64,000 nucleotides of DNA from Flavobacterium sp. SLB02 (GTDB taxonomy: Bacteria; Bacteroidota; Bacteroidia; Flavobacteriales; Flavobacteriaceae). The notes beneath the pieces were generated by a model, which was given only the letters and a program-made list of their open reading frames with translations, ran no database searches and was not told the origin of the DNA. This document shows positions 47,227 through 55,131 of the stretch, in pieces (the first letter of the stretch is position 1; the number at the start of each line of letters is the position of its first letter). The stretch lies in assembly GCF_009664855.1 (NCBI RefSeq), contig NZ_CP045928.1:620001-684000 (forward strand), given 5' to 3'. The translations under genes and the position numbers were made by a program.

Positions 47227-47408
47227 TGGTTCACTGCTCTGCAAAGAGTTCTTATAAAAAGCTGCCCCCCGCTCCCGCACGAATCCTTTCGTGTGGCGCA
47301 ACGAGAATCGACAAAGAATAGAAAAATTAAACCTCGCAAAATTGGCGAGGTTTTTTATGTTTTAAGAATTCTAAAATCCAAATTGCAACTGCATTTTTTT
47401 GTAGAATG
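47227..47408 (+). terminator. Junction with repeated 22-bp motif and terminator before cassette 3
   Basis: The 22-bp motif ATCGACAAAGAATAG... lies at 47307-47328, followed by the terminator AAACCTCGC/GCGAGGTTT with an AAAATTG loop and T6 (47329-47356). Upstream is a CACGAA/TTCGTG hairpin. The layout mirrors the junction at 45305-45389, so the cassettes seem to have been added by a repeated process. Confidence 0.6.
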
Positions 47409-47970
47409 CTCCCAACACAACAAGGAATTTATGGAACACCCGAGTTTAGGAGATCCATATCCAACAGCAGTAATAAAACCTGTAGAAGAAAATCAAGAAC
47501 CACCGGAAGGCTGGCCAAGAAATCCTATTTTTAACGCGCCAGGCGATGTTCCCGGACCACCGGTACAATTTGGTCCACCTATAGAACCTACAACAGTTAA
47601 ACCCGGAGAAGGATTTACAGGAATTGGTCTCCCGGAGAATGATATTTTTTATTTTCATCCTGATCATTTGGGAAGTACTTCGTATATTCCATCTCGACAC
47701 GGATCTATTTCGCAGCATGTGGAATACATTGCCTTTGGAGAGCTATTGTTTGAGGAACATTCGAGTTCGTTTAGTTCGCCTTATTTGTTTAATGGGAAGG
47801 AATTGGATAGGGAGACTAATTTTAAAAAGGTACAACAACAGTGAAATAAAGCATTAAAAAACACAAACAATCTTTTACAGCAAAAGGGAAAAGATGCTGT
47901 TGCAAAAGGAGTTATTTCAAAAGAAGCAAATCAAATTAGAAGAGGAAAACAAAAAGCAAATGATCAATAA
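47409..47970 (+). pseudogene. Broken orphan RHS cassette 3 (partial core plus toxin tail)
   Basis: R3 (47409-47820) is about 412 bp of the core. A 2-nt deletion in the GAATTTACCGGA segment (near 47441-47446) shifts the frame. The core ends abruptly at GKELDRETN, losing the rest. After an in-frame TGA (47842-47844) the same frame continues as NKALKNTNNLLQQKG...KANDQ, the tail of an unknown toxin, ending at 47970. The stop overlaps the start of the membrane protein gene by 11 bp. It has a deletion, a frameshift and a nonsense codon, so it is dead as a toxin. Confidence 0.7.
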
Positions 47971-48403
47971 AATTTTAAAGAGTAAATGGATTTATTTTTT
48001 ACTGCTAATAGGTATAGTTTTATATCTAAGAGAGAATCAATTAATATTAAACTCTCCTAAATATATATTTTGGGTATTGTTTTCTATATCCTTTATTATA
48101 TTATTTGTATTAGAGATTAGGGATAAAATCAAAATAAAAAAAAGTATTTTGGATTATTTTTTTGTTATAATAACGGTCTCTTTTTTTTCTATTTATATGG
48201 CATTAATTTTAAAAATTCCAATAAATGAATATATAATATATAAAAGTCAGAACGAAATTTTGGTAAAAAAATGTAAAATATCAAATTATATTTCAGGTCG
48301 ATCAGATAGATTGCTCTTTTATTTTGATGATAAAGTTTATAGTGTAGGGTTTCAAAATTCTAACCCTTTAGAGAGAAAAAAATTATGGCTAACTTTTTAT
48401 TAA
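47960..48403 (+). CDS. Candidate membrane immunity protein of cassette 3
   Basis: A 147-residue protein starting at ATG 47960 (MINKILKSKWIYFLLLIG), inside the end of the toxin remnant (ATGATCAATAA overlap). Three hydrophobic spans (about 10-26, 32-52 and 63-85) precede a short soluble tail. The tail segment IPINEYIIYKSQNEILVKKC resembles IPFNYYTIYNSKENALISEKC in the protein at 50542-51120, so the two are homologues. It is shorter at the C-terminus than that relative, so it may be truncated. An upstream in-frame ATG at 47894 lies in the toxin region and is not preferred. Confidence 0.6.
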   Translation: MINKILKSKWIYFLLLIGIVLYLRENQLILNSPKYIFWVLFSISFIILFVLEIRDKIKIKKSILDYFFVIITVSFFSIYMALILKIPINEYIIYKSQNEILVKKCKISNYISGRSDRLLFYFDDKVYSVGFQNSNPLERKKLWLTFY

Positions 48404-48640
48404 GAGTTGAATACAAAAAATCTATTTTGAATACTTATATTGTGCAGGAATATGGGGTAATTAAAAAATAGGAAAAACATGTTTTTCAATTGACGAAGGC
48501 ATCTTTTTTTTGAACTGAATAATATATTTTTCTAAAGAGGCAATGTTTTTAGAAGAGTCTATAAATACAAGAAAATTCCAATTAAGAAACTGAAATTATT
48601 GACTGATAATTTTATTTCGGGAAAGCAAGTTTTTTTTTTA
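48404..48640. other. AT-rich stretch with no recognisable gene
   Basis: A degenerate gap between two cassettes. No start/stop frame of useful length was found. Minus-strand fragments such as NIASLEKYIIQFKKKMPSSI (across frames) hint at decayed coding sequence but are too short to name. Confidence 0.3.
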
Positions 48641-48965
48641 GATACCGCAGGAGTTTACTGATGCAAAAGGGGGGAAACAATCATTTGCAGGCTTGACAGG
48701 AATAGATTTAGATAATAAAATGGTAGAATTTGAACAGTCGAAAGTTCAAGACTACATCAACAGTTATAGACGGAATGATCTTAATCCAATAATAACTAAC
48801 ATTAATGAACTGTTTACTGGGACAGTAGTCAAAACGATTGGTCCAGGTGCTGTGAATGATGTTATGAGAGAGAGTTTCAATGGAGGTAAGTCATTTAATT
48901 TTAAAAGTTATGATGATAAAGTAAAACTAGGGCAAGAATTAATTAAAAAAGAACATAATGAATAA
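48641..48965 (+). pseudogene. Toxin C-terminal remnant without RHS core
   Basis: The frame is open from just after a TAG at about 48638 and begins IPQEFTDAKGGKQSFAGLTG. It continues through VQDYINSYRRNDLNPIITN and ends KKEHNE at 48965. A TTG at 48693 is the only start-like codon. No RHS core remains upstream. The end overlaps the next membrane protein by 8 bp, which marks it as the leftover of a toxin/immunity pair. The domain family is not recognised. Confidence 0.5.
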
Positions 48966-49374
48966 GTTAGCATATTTCTTAATACTATATTTAAGCCTTT
49001 TCTTAACTGAGCTTATTGGTAGTTATTTATTTCTTATGTTTGATTCGTCTAATTATGATTATCAAGGCTGTCTAGCTGCAGTAGCATTGTGGAATTTATG
49101 GCGGGTATTATTTTATGGTTTGACTTTTATGATACTATATTTTCTGTTTTTTACGTACGTTAAAAACTTAAAGTTATACAAGCCACTATTATTTTCTCTT
49201 TTTAATTTACTGGTTTATATTTTGTTATCTGTTCTGTCAATAGTTATTTGGGGCAAAAATGTTCCACTGCCTCCACAGGGAGTAATGTTTTGGATAACTT
49301 CTATATGCATATTTTTAAGTCCCATAATTTTGGGTCAAATATCTTATTTTAAAAGATTAATGGGAAATATGTAA
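48958..49374 (+). CDS. Candidate four-span membrane immunity protein
   Basis: A 138-residue, almost wholly hydrophobic protein with spans near 5-27, 40-68, 75-98 and 107-128 (for example YFLILYLSLFLTELIGSYLF). It overlaps the toxin remnant by 8 bp. It has no clear homologue in the window. Polytopic immunity proteins usually protect against toxins that act at the inner membrane or periplasm. Confidence 0.55.
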   Translation: MNKLAYFLILYLSLFLTELIGSYLFLMFDSSNYDYQGCLAAVALWNLWRVLFYGLTFMILYFLFFTYVKNLKLYKPLLFSLFNLLVYILLSVLSIVIWGKNVPLPPQGVMFWITSICIFLSPIILGQISYFKRLMGNM

Positions 49375-49419
49375 AAAAAAAGTTTATCATTTTTTCTGAT
49401 TTATAATCCGAAACGAAAA

Positions 49420-50026
49420 TATTTCATAGCATGTAAAGTACATTGCTTTTGGAGAAGTTTTGTTTGAGGAGCATTCCAGTTCTTTTTCCAGCCCTTATTT
49501 GTTTAATGGGAAGGAATTAGATAGAGAGACTAATTTGAGTTATTATGGGGCTAGGTATTTCGATATGAAGACTCCGTTGTGACTAAATGTTGATAAAATG
49601 GCTGAGAAATACCCAAGTATTGGAGCATACTCTTACTTTATCCATTTATTATGAAAAAGAAAAGAGGCATTTTGCTATTAGTAACAGCCAAGATTTAAAA
49701 AATTGGCTAGCAAATAACAATGTAAAAAGCGATTTTTTATCTAAAAAAGATCACATATTAATACTTCATGGTTGTAGAAGTGCTTATGGAGAGAATTCAA
49801 TAGCAAAAACACTTTCTGGGGAAAATAAAAATACAGGATTAGTTACTGTGGGAGCAACAGGAAATGTACTATATAATGAAAAAGGAGAGTACATGGGACT
49901 GCATCAAATGGTACTTAAAATAAAGGATCATGGGATGTTTATCAAAATGGTAAAATTATTAAATCATTTCCATGGAATTGGAAACCAAATAGTAAAGACG
50001 TAAAAGTTGCAATTGATGGAAAATAA
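49420..50026 (+). pseudogene. Broken orphan RHS cassette 4 (R4 core plus frameshifted tip)
   Basis: R4 (49420-49638) encodes HVKYIAFGEVLFEEHSSSFSSPYLFNGKELDRETN and more, but carries TGA in place of the conserved Trp codon of L-W-L-N-V-D (49580-49582). The tip then continues in another frame as FAISNSQDLKNWLANNNVK, ILHGCRSAYGENSIAKTLSG and VTVGATGNVLY. Near 49931-49936 (CATGGGATG) one missing G again shifts the frame, and the true end reads KIIKSFPWNWKPNSKDVKVA and stops at 50026. The HGCRS...ENSIA pattern recalls cysteine-centred hydrolase-like toxin domains, but this is a weak guess. The stop overlaps the next gene by 11 bp. Confidence 0.65.
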
Positions 50027-50513
50027 TTTATTATTAAAAAGAAAAATTTTTGCTGTACTGATAAGTATTATCTTCTTTAGTTGTACTAAGGATAAAAAAA
50101 CAAACTCTTTTTATGACAAAGTAGAGTATTATCATAGTGATTATTATAGAATTGCTGGGCCACCAGATGGAATAAATAGATTTGATGTTTATTATTCTGA
50201 CTTTGTAGAAAAAAACAGTAAAATTCATTATAAAGACTTATCTGAATTTGGATTTATAAAAAGTGAAATTAACAATGAGTTCTCTGAGAAGATAGATAAC
50301 TTTTTTACAGATCAAAATCCTGGGAGATATTATCCTGATTATAAATGTTTAAATTGTTATCAAGATGTTTTGCTTTTTTATAAAAATAATGAATTAATTG
50401 GTATTGCTAAGTTTGACTTTAAATGTGATAAATATTGTTATAGCAACTTTGAGTCAAATAAAGATAGATATTTAAGGAAAGATTGTCTACAGTATAAGTA
50501 TCTTTTTAGATAA
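50016..50513 (+). CDS. Candidate lipoprotein immunity protein of cassette 4
   Basis: A 165-residue protein starting at ATG 50016 (MENNLLLKRKIFAVLIS), with a lipobox in IIFFSCTK. The start lies within the toxin end (ATGGAAAATAA), the same 11-bp overlap design as cassette 3. The soluble part has NPGRYYPDYKCLNCYQDVLLF and KCDKYCYSN with several Cys residues. No family is recognised. It remains intact although its toxin is broken, which fits selection for protection. Confidence 0.55.
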   Translation: MENNLLLKRKIFAVLISIIFFSCTKDKKTNSFYDKVEYYHSDYYRIAGPPDGINRFDVYYSDFVEKNSKIHYKDLSEFGFIKSEINNEFSEKIDNFFTDQNPGRYYPDYKCLNCYQDVLLFYKNNELIGIAKFDFKCDKYCYSNFESNKDRYLRKDCLQYKYLFR

Positions 50514-50541
50514 GGATATGATTTGATAATTTTCAGAATAT

Positions 50542-51120
50542 ATGAAGATGCATTTAAAAAGTAAAAAAGTGAAAGAAAATAATAAACTAACTACTGTCGA
50601 TTGGATTAAGTTACTAGGATTTTTATTGGTTTATTTTTTCTTTATCAAGTCAAAAGATGTTATTATAAATTATCCATATTGGCTATTATTTACTGCTTTT
50701 GCAATTGTACTGGTTATTGTTGCTATTTTACAATATCGAGAAATGCAAAAAGAGTACAGTAAGACTGAAAAAGACGATAAGCCTTTGTTCGTAGTAATAA
50801 ATGGGCTTAAAATAGCAGTAATTGCTTATTTTGTTTCCGGAGTAATTTTAATTCCATTTAATTATTATACTATTTACAATTCGAAAGAAAATGCTTTAAT
50901 TTCAGAGAAATGTGAAATAACAGGTATTTCTACTTATTCTAAAAATAGATCTGTATTTTATAAGTTTAAAGGAAAAACTAATGTTATAAATGGTTTTAAG
51001 CCAATAATGGAAAATATTAAAGATAATGGCAAATTCAAAAACTATTATTTTGCAGCAGAAGTAAAAAAAGGTATTTGTAATACTTACATACTTGAAAACT
51101 GGGATATAATACAAAAGTAA
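50542..51120 (+). CDS. Membrane protein homologous to the cassette 3 immunity protein
   Basis: A 192-residue protein with three hydrophobic spans (about 19-37, 47-67 and 92-115). A soluble C-terminal domain follows, including IPFNYYTIYNSKENALISEKC, which resembles the segment at 47960-48403. No toxin remnant precedes it; it lies 28 bp after the lipoprotein gene. It looks like an orphan immunity gene kept after loss of its toxin. The start could also be the Met two codons later (MHLKSKK). Confidence 0.55.
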   Translation: MKMHLKSKKVKENNKLTTVDWIKLLGFLLVYFFFIKSKDVIINYPYWLLFTAFAIVLVIVAILQYREMQKEYSKTEKDDKPLFVVINGLKIAVIAYFVSGVILIPFNYYTIYNSKENALISEKCEITGISTYSKNRSVFYKFKGKTNVINGFKPIMENIKDNGKFKNYYFAAEVKKGICNTYILENWDIIQK

Positions 51121-51204
51121 TTTTGGTTTTTGGACCTACAGAAAAGAATTAAACAATCACTATTCAACAATGTAATTTTCTAATCGTTTTGATTTCTAGA
51201 GAAA

Positions 51205-51789
51205 ATGAAAGATAACTTTAAAATATCAGACAAAGAACTTCTCACAGCACGAAATACTATTCTCAAAGAGTATGGTATTCCCGAACTTGAAAAAAACGGA
51301 TATATCAGATCTCCGTTCAAAACATCTTGGTTTGGCGAATACGATTCTAATATTCACGGATACTCCTATGAATTATGCAAGGTTACAAATGAGAATCACT
51401 TGCATATTATTACTTTGACTGTTTTTAGAGGGGAGAAACGGATAAAAATAGACTTGAATATTTTCGAACTTAATGAAAAGATAAATTCAATTTCAGATTT
51501 GAAAGAGTGTGACGGAATAAATTTTAAGATGCCGCCTAATGATTCAACTACTATGCAATTAAGAAGCGATGATTATAAAGGTCCGCCTTTATTTTATATG
51601 CTTTTTTTACCCGAGTATAAAATAGGAACATATAAAACCCAAAGCAGCTTTGAAAAACAGCTGAATAAATTAAGGGATTTGGTAAAAAAAGACATGGCAA
51701 ACATTGATTTCTTTGTAAAAAGATGGCGTGAAATCCATAAGCCAAATGTAACTGACAAGGAAGGAAATGTAGTAAAAAAAGTCCAGTAA
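51205..51789 (+). CDS. Hypothetical cytoplasmic protein
   Basis: A 194-residue protein without signal peptide or membrane span (MKDNFKISDKELLTARNTIL). The predicted alpha/beta content has no motif I recognise. The C-terminal helix (about 145-180; FEKQLNKLRDLVKKDMANIDFF) is amphipathic. Its position at the edge of the cassette array makes an immunity role possible, but codon use and AT content already look closer to the chromosome than in the cassettes. Function is unknown. Confidence 0.6.
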   Translation: MKDNFKISDKELLTARNTILKEYGIPELEKNGYIRSPFKTSWFGEYDSNIHGYSYELCKVTNENHLHIITLTVFRGEKRIKIDLNIFELNEKINSISDLKECDGINFKMPPNDSTTMQLRSDDYKGPPLFYMLFLPEYKIGTYKTQSSFEKQLNKLRDLVKKDMANIDFFVKRWREIHKPNVTDKEGNVVKKVQ

Positions 51790-51847
51790 AATTATGAGTG
51801 ATACTTGATTATTACATTAGTACTGCTTTACATTAAAAATTAAAAAA

Positions 51848-52636
51848 ATGAAATTAAGACCAAATTACCTTTTTCTACTGCTTTTTTTAGTCTTTGTAAA
51901 TTCAATTACAGCCCAGATAAAACCTTTGACAATACAACGCTATTATCCTAAAGACTCCCTAAAATACAGCAAAGCCGTTGCGGATGCTGAGTTTAATTAC
52001 GAGAGTAAATTATATGGTAAAACAACGATGATTATTCATTGCGAAAGTCAGTATGGTCATTTTGAATTTGTTTTTAAAAAGAAAATCAACAAACTCAGCC
52101 GTATGATCGATTACAAAGATGGAGCTGTTGGTGAAGTTTATAATTTTAAAACTAAAAAATGGGTTCATGAAGAAGAATCGTGGAAACATAGCGATATGAA
52201 GGGCAAACCTATGGATACTATAATTTTTAGCGAAGATAATTTATATGCTTTTGTACTATTACAAGATCACGGAGGATTAATCGAAAAAGCTAAATTTCAG
52301 GATTTTGGAAATGTAGTCTATTGGCCTGAATTTGATTATCAAAAATGTACTATTAGCGATGAGGATAAAGACGGTAAACCTGAATTTTATTTGTCCTATA
52401 TGGGAGACAGCGATGGACTGGATGCAAAACCCTTCAAGCAAATTATTTATACAATTCCTGAAAAATCAGCGAACCAGAGCCTGGTAAAGTCAAAAGCAAC
52501 AGCTTATTATCCTTCGGGAAATGAAGATGATGTTTATAAAATTGAATATGATGAAAATTGGAAACAATTACCCAAAGCGATTAAGCTCAAAAGCCAGAAA
52601 ATAATTAAAGATCATAGTTTAAACTATAAAGATTAA
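51848..52636 (+). CDS. Hypothetical secreted protein with acidic EF-hand-like loop
   Basis: A 262-residue protein with a signal peptide (MKLRPNYLFLLLFLVFVNSITAQ). The mature part is beta-rich. A loop at about 179-190 (DEDKDGKPEFYL) has the spacing of a calcium-binding or FG-GAP-type D.D.DG..E motif and is followed by GDSDGLDAKPF. I cannot assign a family with confidence. It lies upstream of the VanX-like gene with a 76-bp gap. Confidence 0.65.
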   Translation: MKLRPNYLFLLLFLVFVNSITAQIKPLTIQRYYPKDSLKYSKAVADAEFNYESKLYGKTTMIIHCESQYGHFEFVFKKKINKLSRMIDYKDGAVGEVYNFKTKKWVHEEESWKHSDMKGKPMDTIIFSEDNLYAFVLLQDHGGLIEKAKFQDFGNVVYWPEFDYQKCTISDEDKDGKPEFYLSYMGDSDGLDAKPFKQIIYTIPEKSANQSLVKSKATAYYPSGNEDDVYKIEYDENWKQLPKAIKLKSQKIIKDHSLNYKD

Positions 52637-52712
52637 TAAAGTATCGTACAAAACAACATTTTCTGCACAACACTTTTATTTCTATATTTACAGGATACAA
52701 TACCTCTTTACT

Positions 52713-53378
52713 ATGAAAATAAATACTTCTTCAAAATTTCGTTTTTTATTCTTCTTCAGTATCATTTTGTTTGTGCCTGCGGTAAAAGCCCAAAACGAAT
52801 CGTATTCAGAACCACAACAACAGGAAATTACCGATACAACTTTTGTGAATTTAAAAGACTATAGTAAGGATTTTGTTTACGATATGAAGTATGCGACCGA
52901 GGATAATTTTCTAAAAGCAAAAGTATATGATTGTGCCGAATGTTTGTTGCGTTACAAGACCGTTCAGGCCCTTATAGCCGCCAATAAAGAATTTATGAAG
53001 AATGGATGCAAAATAAAAATATACGACTGCTACAGGCCCTTATCGATACAAAAAAAAATGTGGGAAATAGTATCCAATCCCCAGTATGTTGCAGATCCAA
53101 AAAAAGGCTCCATCCATAATAGAGGAGGAGCCGTAGATATTTCGTTAGTAAATGCCGATGGTATTGAACTTGAAATGGGAACTAAATTTGATTTTTTCGG
53201 AATTCAGGCCAGTCATAATTATAAAAAACTACCCGATCCCGTAATCGCAAATAGAAAATATCTTAAAAGTATAATGATCAAAAACGGCTTCAATTCGTTC
53301 GATTCAGAATGGTGGCATTATAATTTAAAAACCGGTTTAAAAGATAAAGTTGCTGACCAAACCTGGAAATGCGATTAA
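52713..53378 (+). CDS. VanX-like D-alanyl-D-alanine dipeptidase (M15D)
   Basis: A 221-residue zinc dipeptidase of the VanX/DdpX family with a signal peptide (FRFLFFFSIILFVPAVKA). The catalytic set is complete: Arg108 in YDCYRPLS, His135 and Asp142 in SIHNRGGAVDIS, and Glu199 and His202 in SEWWHYN. It would hydrolyse D-Ala-D-Ala in the periplasm during cell wall turnover. No vanHA genes are near, so vancomycin resistance is unlikely. Its stop codon abuts the stop of the convergent gene. Confidence 0.9.
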   Translation: MKINTSSKFRFLFFFSIILFVPAVKAQNESYSEPQQQEITDTTFVNLKDYSKDFVYDMKYATEDNFLKAKVYDCAECLLRYKTVQALIAANKEFMKNGCKIKIYDCYRPLSIQKKMWEIVSNPQYVADPKKGSIHNRGGAVDISLVNADGIELEMGTKFDFFGIQASHNYKKLPDPVIANRKYLKSIMIKNGFNSFDSEWWHYNLKTGLKDKVADQTWKCD

Positions 53379-53945
53379 TTATTCAACACATCTCATATTC
53401 TCCATAAAATAGGTATTGGGTTTGTAAACCTTACCATTCAGTTCCGATGTTAATTCTCTCTTTACGATATAATCTTCCGTTACCGTGAGGTATTTAATAC
53501 GCATTATAGAGATAGGAGATTTTTTTAATTCCTCATAATTATCTTTCATAAACATGAAAATACCGGTATTAATACGATTGTCAAAACCTTTATCATCATG
53601 AATAAGTGTACCACAATTCTCTCTGTCGATATGAATTAAGGTTACAATTTTTCCGTTTTCTAATTGCAAAAAGATTTTCGAATTCTTATCAAAGCAATTT
53701 GCTTTTATAAAATCCTTGCTTTTCTGAATATATTGCAAGTTTAATGTAGGTAAACCATCTGTTTGCGCTAAGGCAAAGAAAATATAATCAAATGTTCCGC
53801 CAAAATATTTTTCGCTCATCAGGTAATCATTGGTTACTTTATAGCTACCAATAGAGTCGTTTACATTTGTGCTATATTCACATGGTTTTTGAGCGAATGC
53901 GGTAAGCGTTAATAAAAAAAAGGTTAGAGTAATTAGTTGTTTCAT
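53379..53945 (-). CDS. Hypothetical exported protein
   Basis: A 188-residue protein with a signal peptide (MKQLITLTFFLLTLTAFAQ). The rest is soluble, with LNLQYIQKSKDFIKANCFDK and IHIDRENCGTLIHDDKGFDNR. No family is recognised. Its ATG overlaps the stop of the methyltransferase gene upstream on the same strand by 4 bp, so they are translationally coupled. Confidence 0.7.
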   Translation of the reverse strand: MKQLITLTFFLLTLTAFAQKPCEYSTNVNDSIGSYKVTNDYLMSEKYFGGTFDYIFFALAQTDGLPTLNLQYIQKSKDFIKANCFDKNSKIFLQLENGKIVTLIHIDRENCGTLIHDDKGFDNRINTGIFMFMKDNYEELKKSPISIMRIKYLTVTEDYIVKRELTSELNGKVYKPNTYFMENMRCVE

Positions 53946-55129
53946 TTTTTAGTTATTTTTCTGCAAATTAAAACTATTTTGTTATCATTTTTATCAGTTG
54001 TAAAAAAACAATACAAATTTCCTCCACTTTTTATTTTCCACTTTTTTCGAATGTTTTCTACCGTGTCTGGAAAATTTCGTGTGGTAATATTGGCCTGCTT
54101 ATTGGCAAGCTCCGCTTTCATTTCGTTTTTACCATACCCAATCACTTTTTCGATTGTAAAAGTTCGTCCCGGAAAATCGATTAAACTCTCTGATGTGTAT
54201 AAATGTGAGTGTTTATGCAGTTTATTGATGTCGAAAAAAGCACTTACTTCATCAAAACCACCGGATTTCATTATAGCCGAATTGGCTTCATAAAGATATT
54301 TTTGAGGCAAATGATACGAAGGAAAAACAGTATGATCGCCCAGAACAAACTCAAAAGTCTCCGTTTTATCCTTTAGAATGTTGGCTGTTTTTATGCGAAT
54401 TTCGCCTTTGTAATGATTGTGAATTTCAAAAAGCAATTCTTTTACTTCATTTTCAAGTGCAATAATATGAATGTTTTTAACGAATTTTAATTCAGATAAG
54501 CCTGCTGAAATATCCAGTAAGGGAGCGGTTTTTATTAAAATAGAATCACTTTTTTCAAAATAAAAATCCAATAATTCAGGCACATTGGGTAAACAATCCT
54601 TTAGCATAAAAACCTTGCCTTTTGCATCACTTCTGCGGGAAGGATCAATATAAATCCAGTCCCATTTTTGATTCAGTTCGTTTAGTGCATTTGTAGAATC
54701 ATTGGCATAAAAGGTACAATTGTCAACTTTTAATTGTTCGAAATTATGCTGTACAATTCCCGATAAATCTTCGTTGATTTCGCAATGGGTAATGCTCTTG
54801 AATTTTTTAGCAAAGTAATAATCATCTACGCCAAAACCTCCCGTAAGATCTATCAAACTTTCGCCTGAGATTAGTGAAGCTTTATAAGCAGCTGTTTTTT
54901 CAGATGAGGTTTGTTCAACAGAAACCTTACTTGGGTAAATGATATTTTCCGTTGAAAACCAAGTGGGTAATTTGTCTTTTGCCTTAGATTTTGCTTCAAT
55001 CTGATTTAAAACCAATATCCAGTCGATTTCAGGAAACGGATTTTTTTGAAGCGCTAATTTTATAGTCGGGGCACCACTATTTTGAGTTATAAATTCCTGA
55101 ATATTTTTGTCTAAAATAGAAGTGTTCAA
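53942..55129 (-). CDS. Class I SAM-dependent methyltransferase with THUMP-like domain
   Basis: A 395-residue protein. The SAM-binding motif is SLIDLTGGFGVDDYYFAKKF (about 91-110). The catalytic-loop-like motif WIYIDPSRRSDAKGKVF lies near 158-175, and a C-terminal THUMP-like domain follows (about 320-395). It belongs to the Bacteroidetes group annotated as THUMP-like methyltransferases, which probably modify RNA; the target is unknown. It follows the AI-2E family gene by 2 bp and overlaps the next gene by 4 bp, so the three form one operon. Confidence 0.8.
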   Translation of the reverse strand: MNTSILDKNIQEFITQNSGAPTIKLALQKNPFPEIDWILVLNQIEAKSKAKDKLPTWFSTENIIYPSKVSVEQTSSEKTAAYKASLISGESLIDLTGGFGVDDYYFAKKFKSITHCEINEDLSGIVQHNFEQLKVDNCTFYANDSTNALNELNQKWDWIYIDPSRRSDAKGKVFMLKDCLPNVPELLDFYFEKSDSILIKTAPLLDISAGLSELKFVKNIHIIALENEVKELLFEIHNHYKGEIRIKTANILKDKTETFEFVLGDHTVFPSYHLPQKYLYEANSAIMKSGGFDEVSAFFDINKLHKHSHLYTSESLIDFPGRTFTIEKVIGYGKNEMKAELANKQANITTRNFPDTVENIRKKWKIKSGGNLYCFFTTDKNDNKIVLICRKITKK

Positions 55130-55131
55130 TG

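Noticed and set aside
43282..47718. Similar antisense ORFs at 43282-43560, 45516-45794 and 47446-47718
   Set aside because: They recur only because the sense strand is the repeated RHS core; proteins of the WYWWS type are composition shadows of the Pro/Gly-rich sense sequence.
52713..53378. VanX-like gene as a vancomycin resistance determinant
   Set aside because: No vanH, vanA/B ligase or vanRS genes are nearby; stand-alone M15D dipeptidases are common in cell wall turnover.
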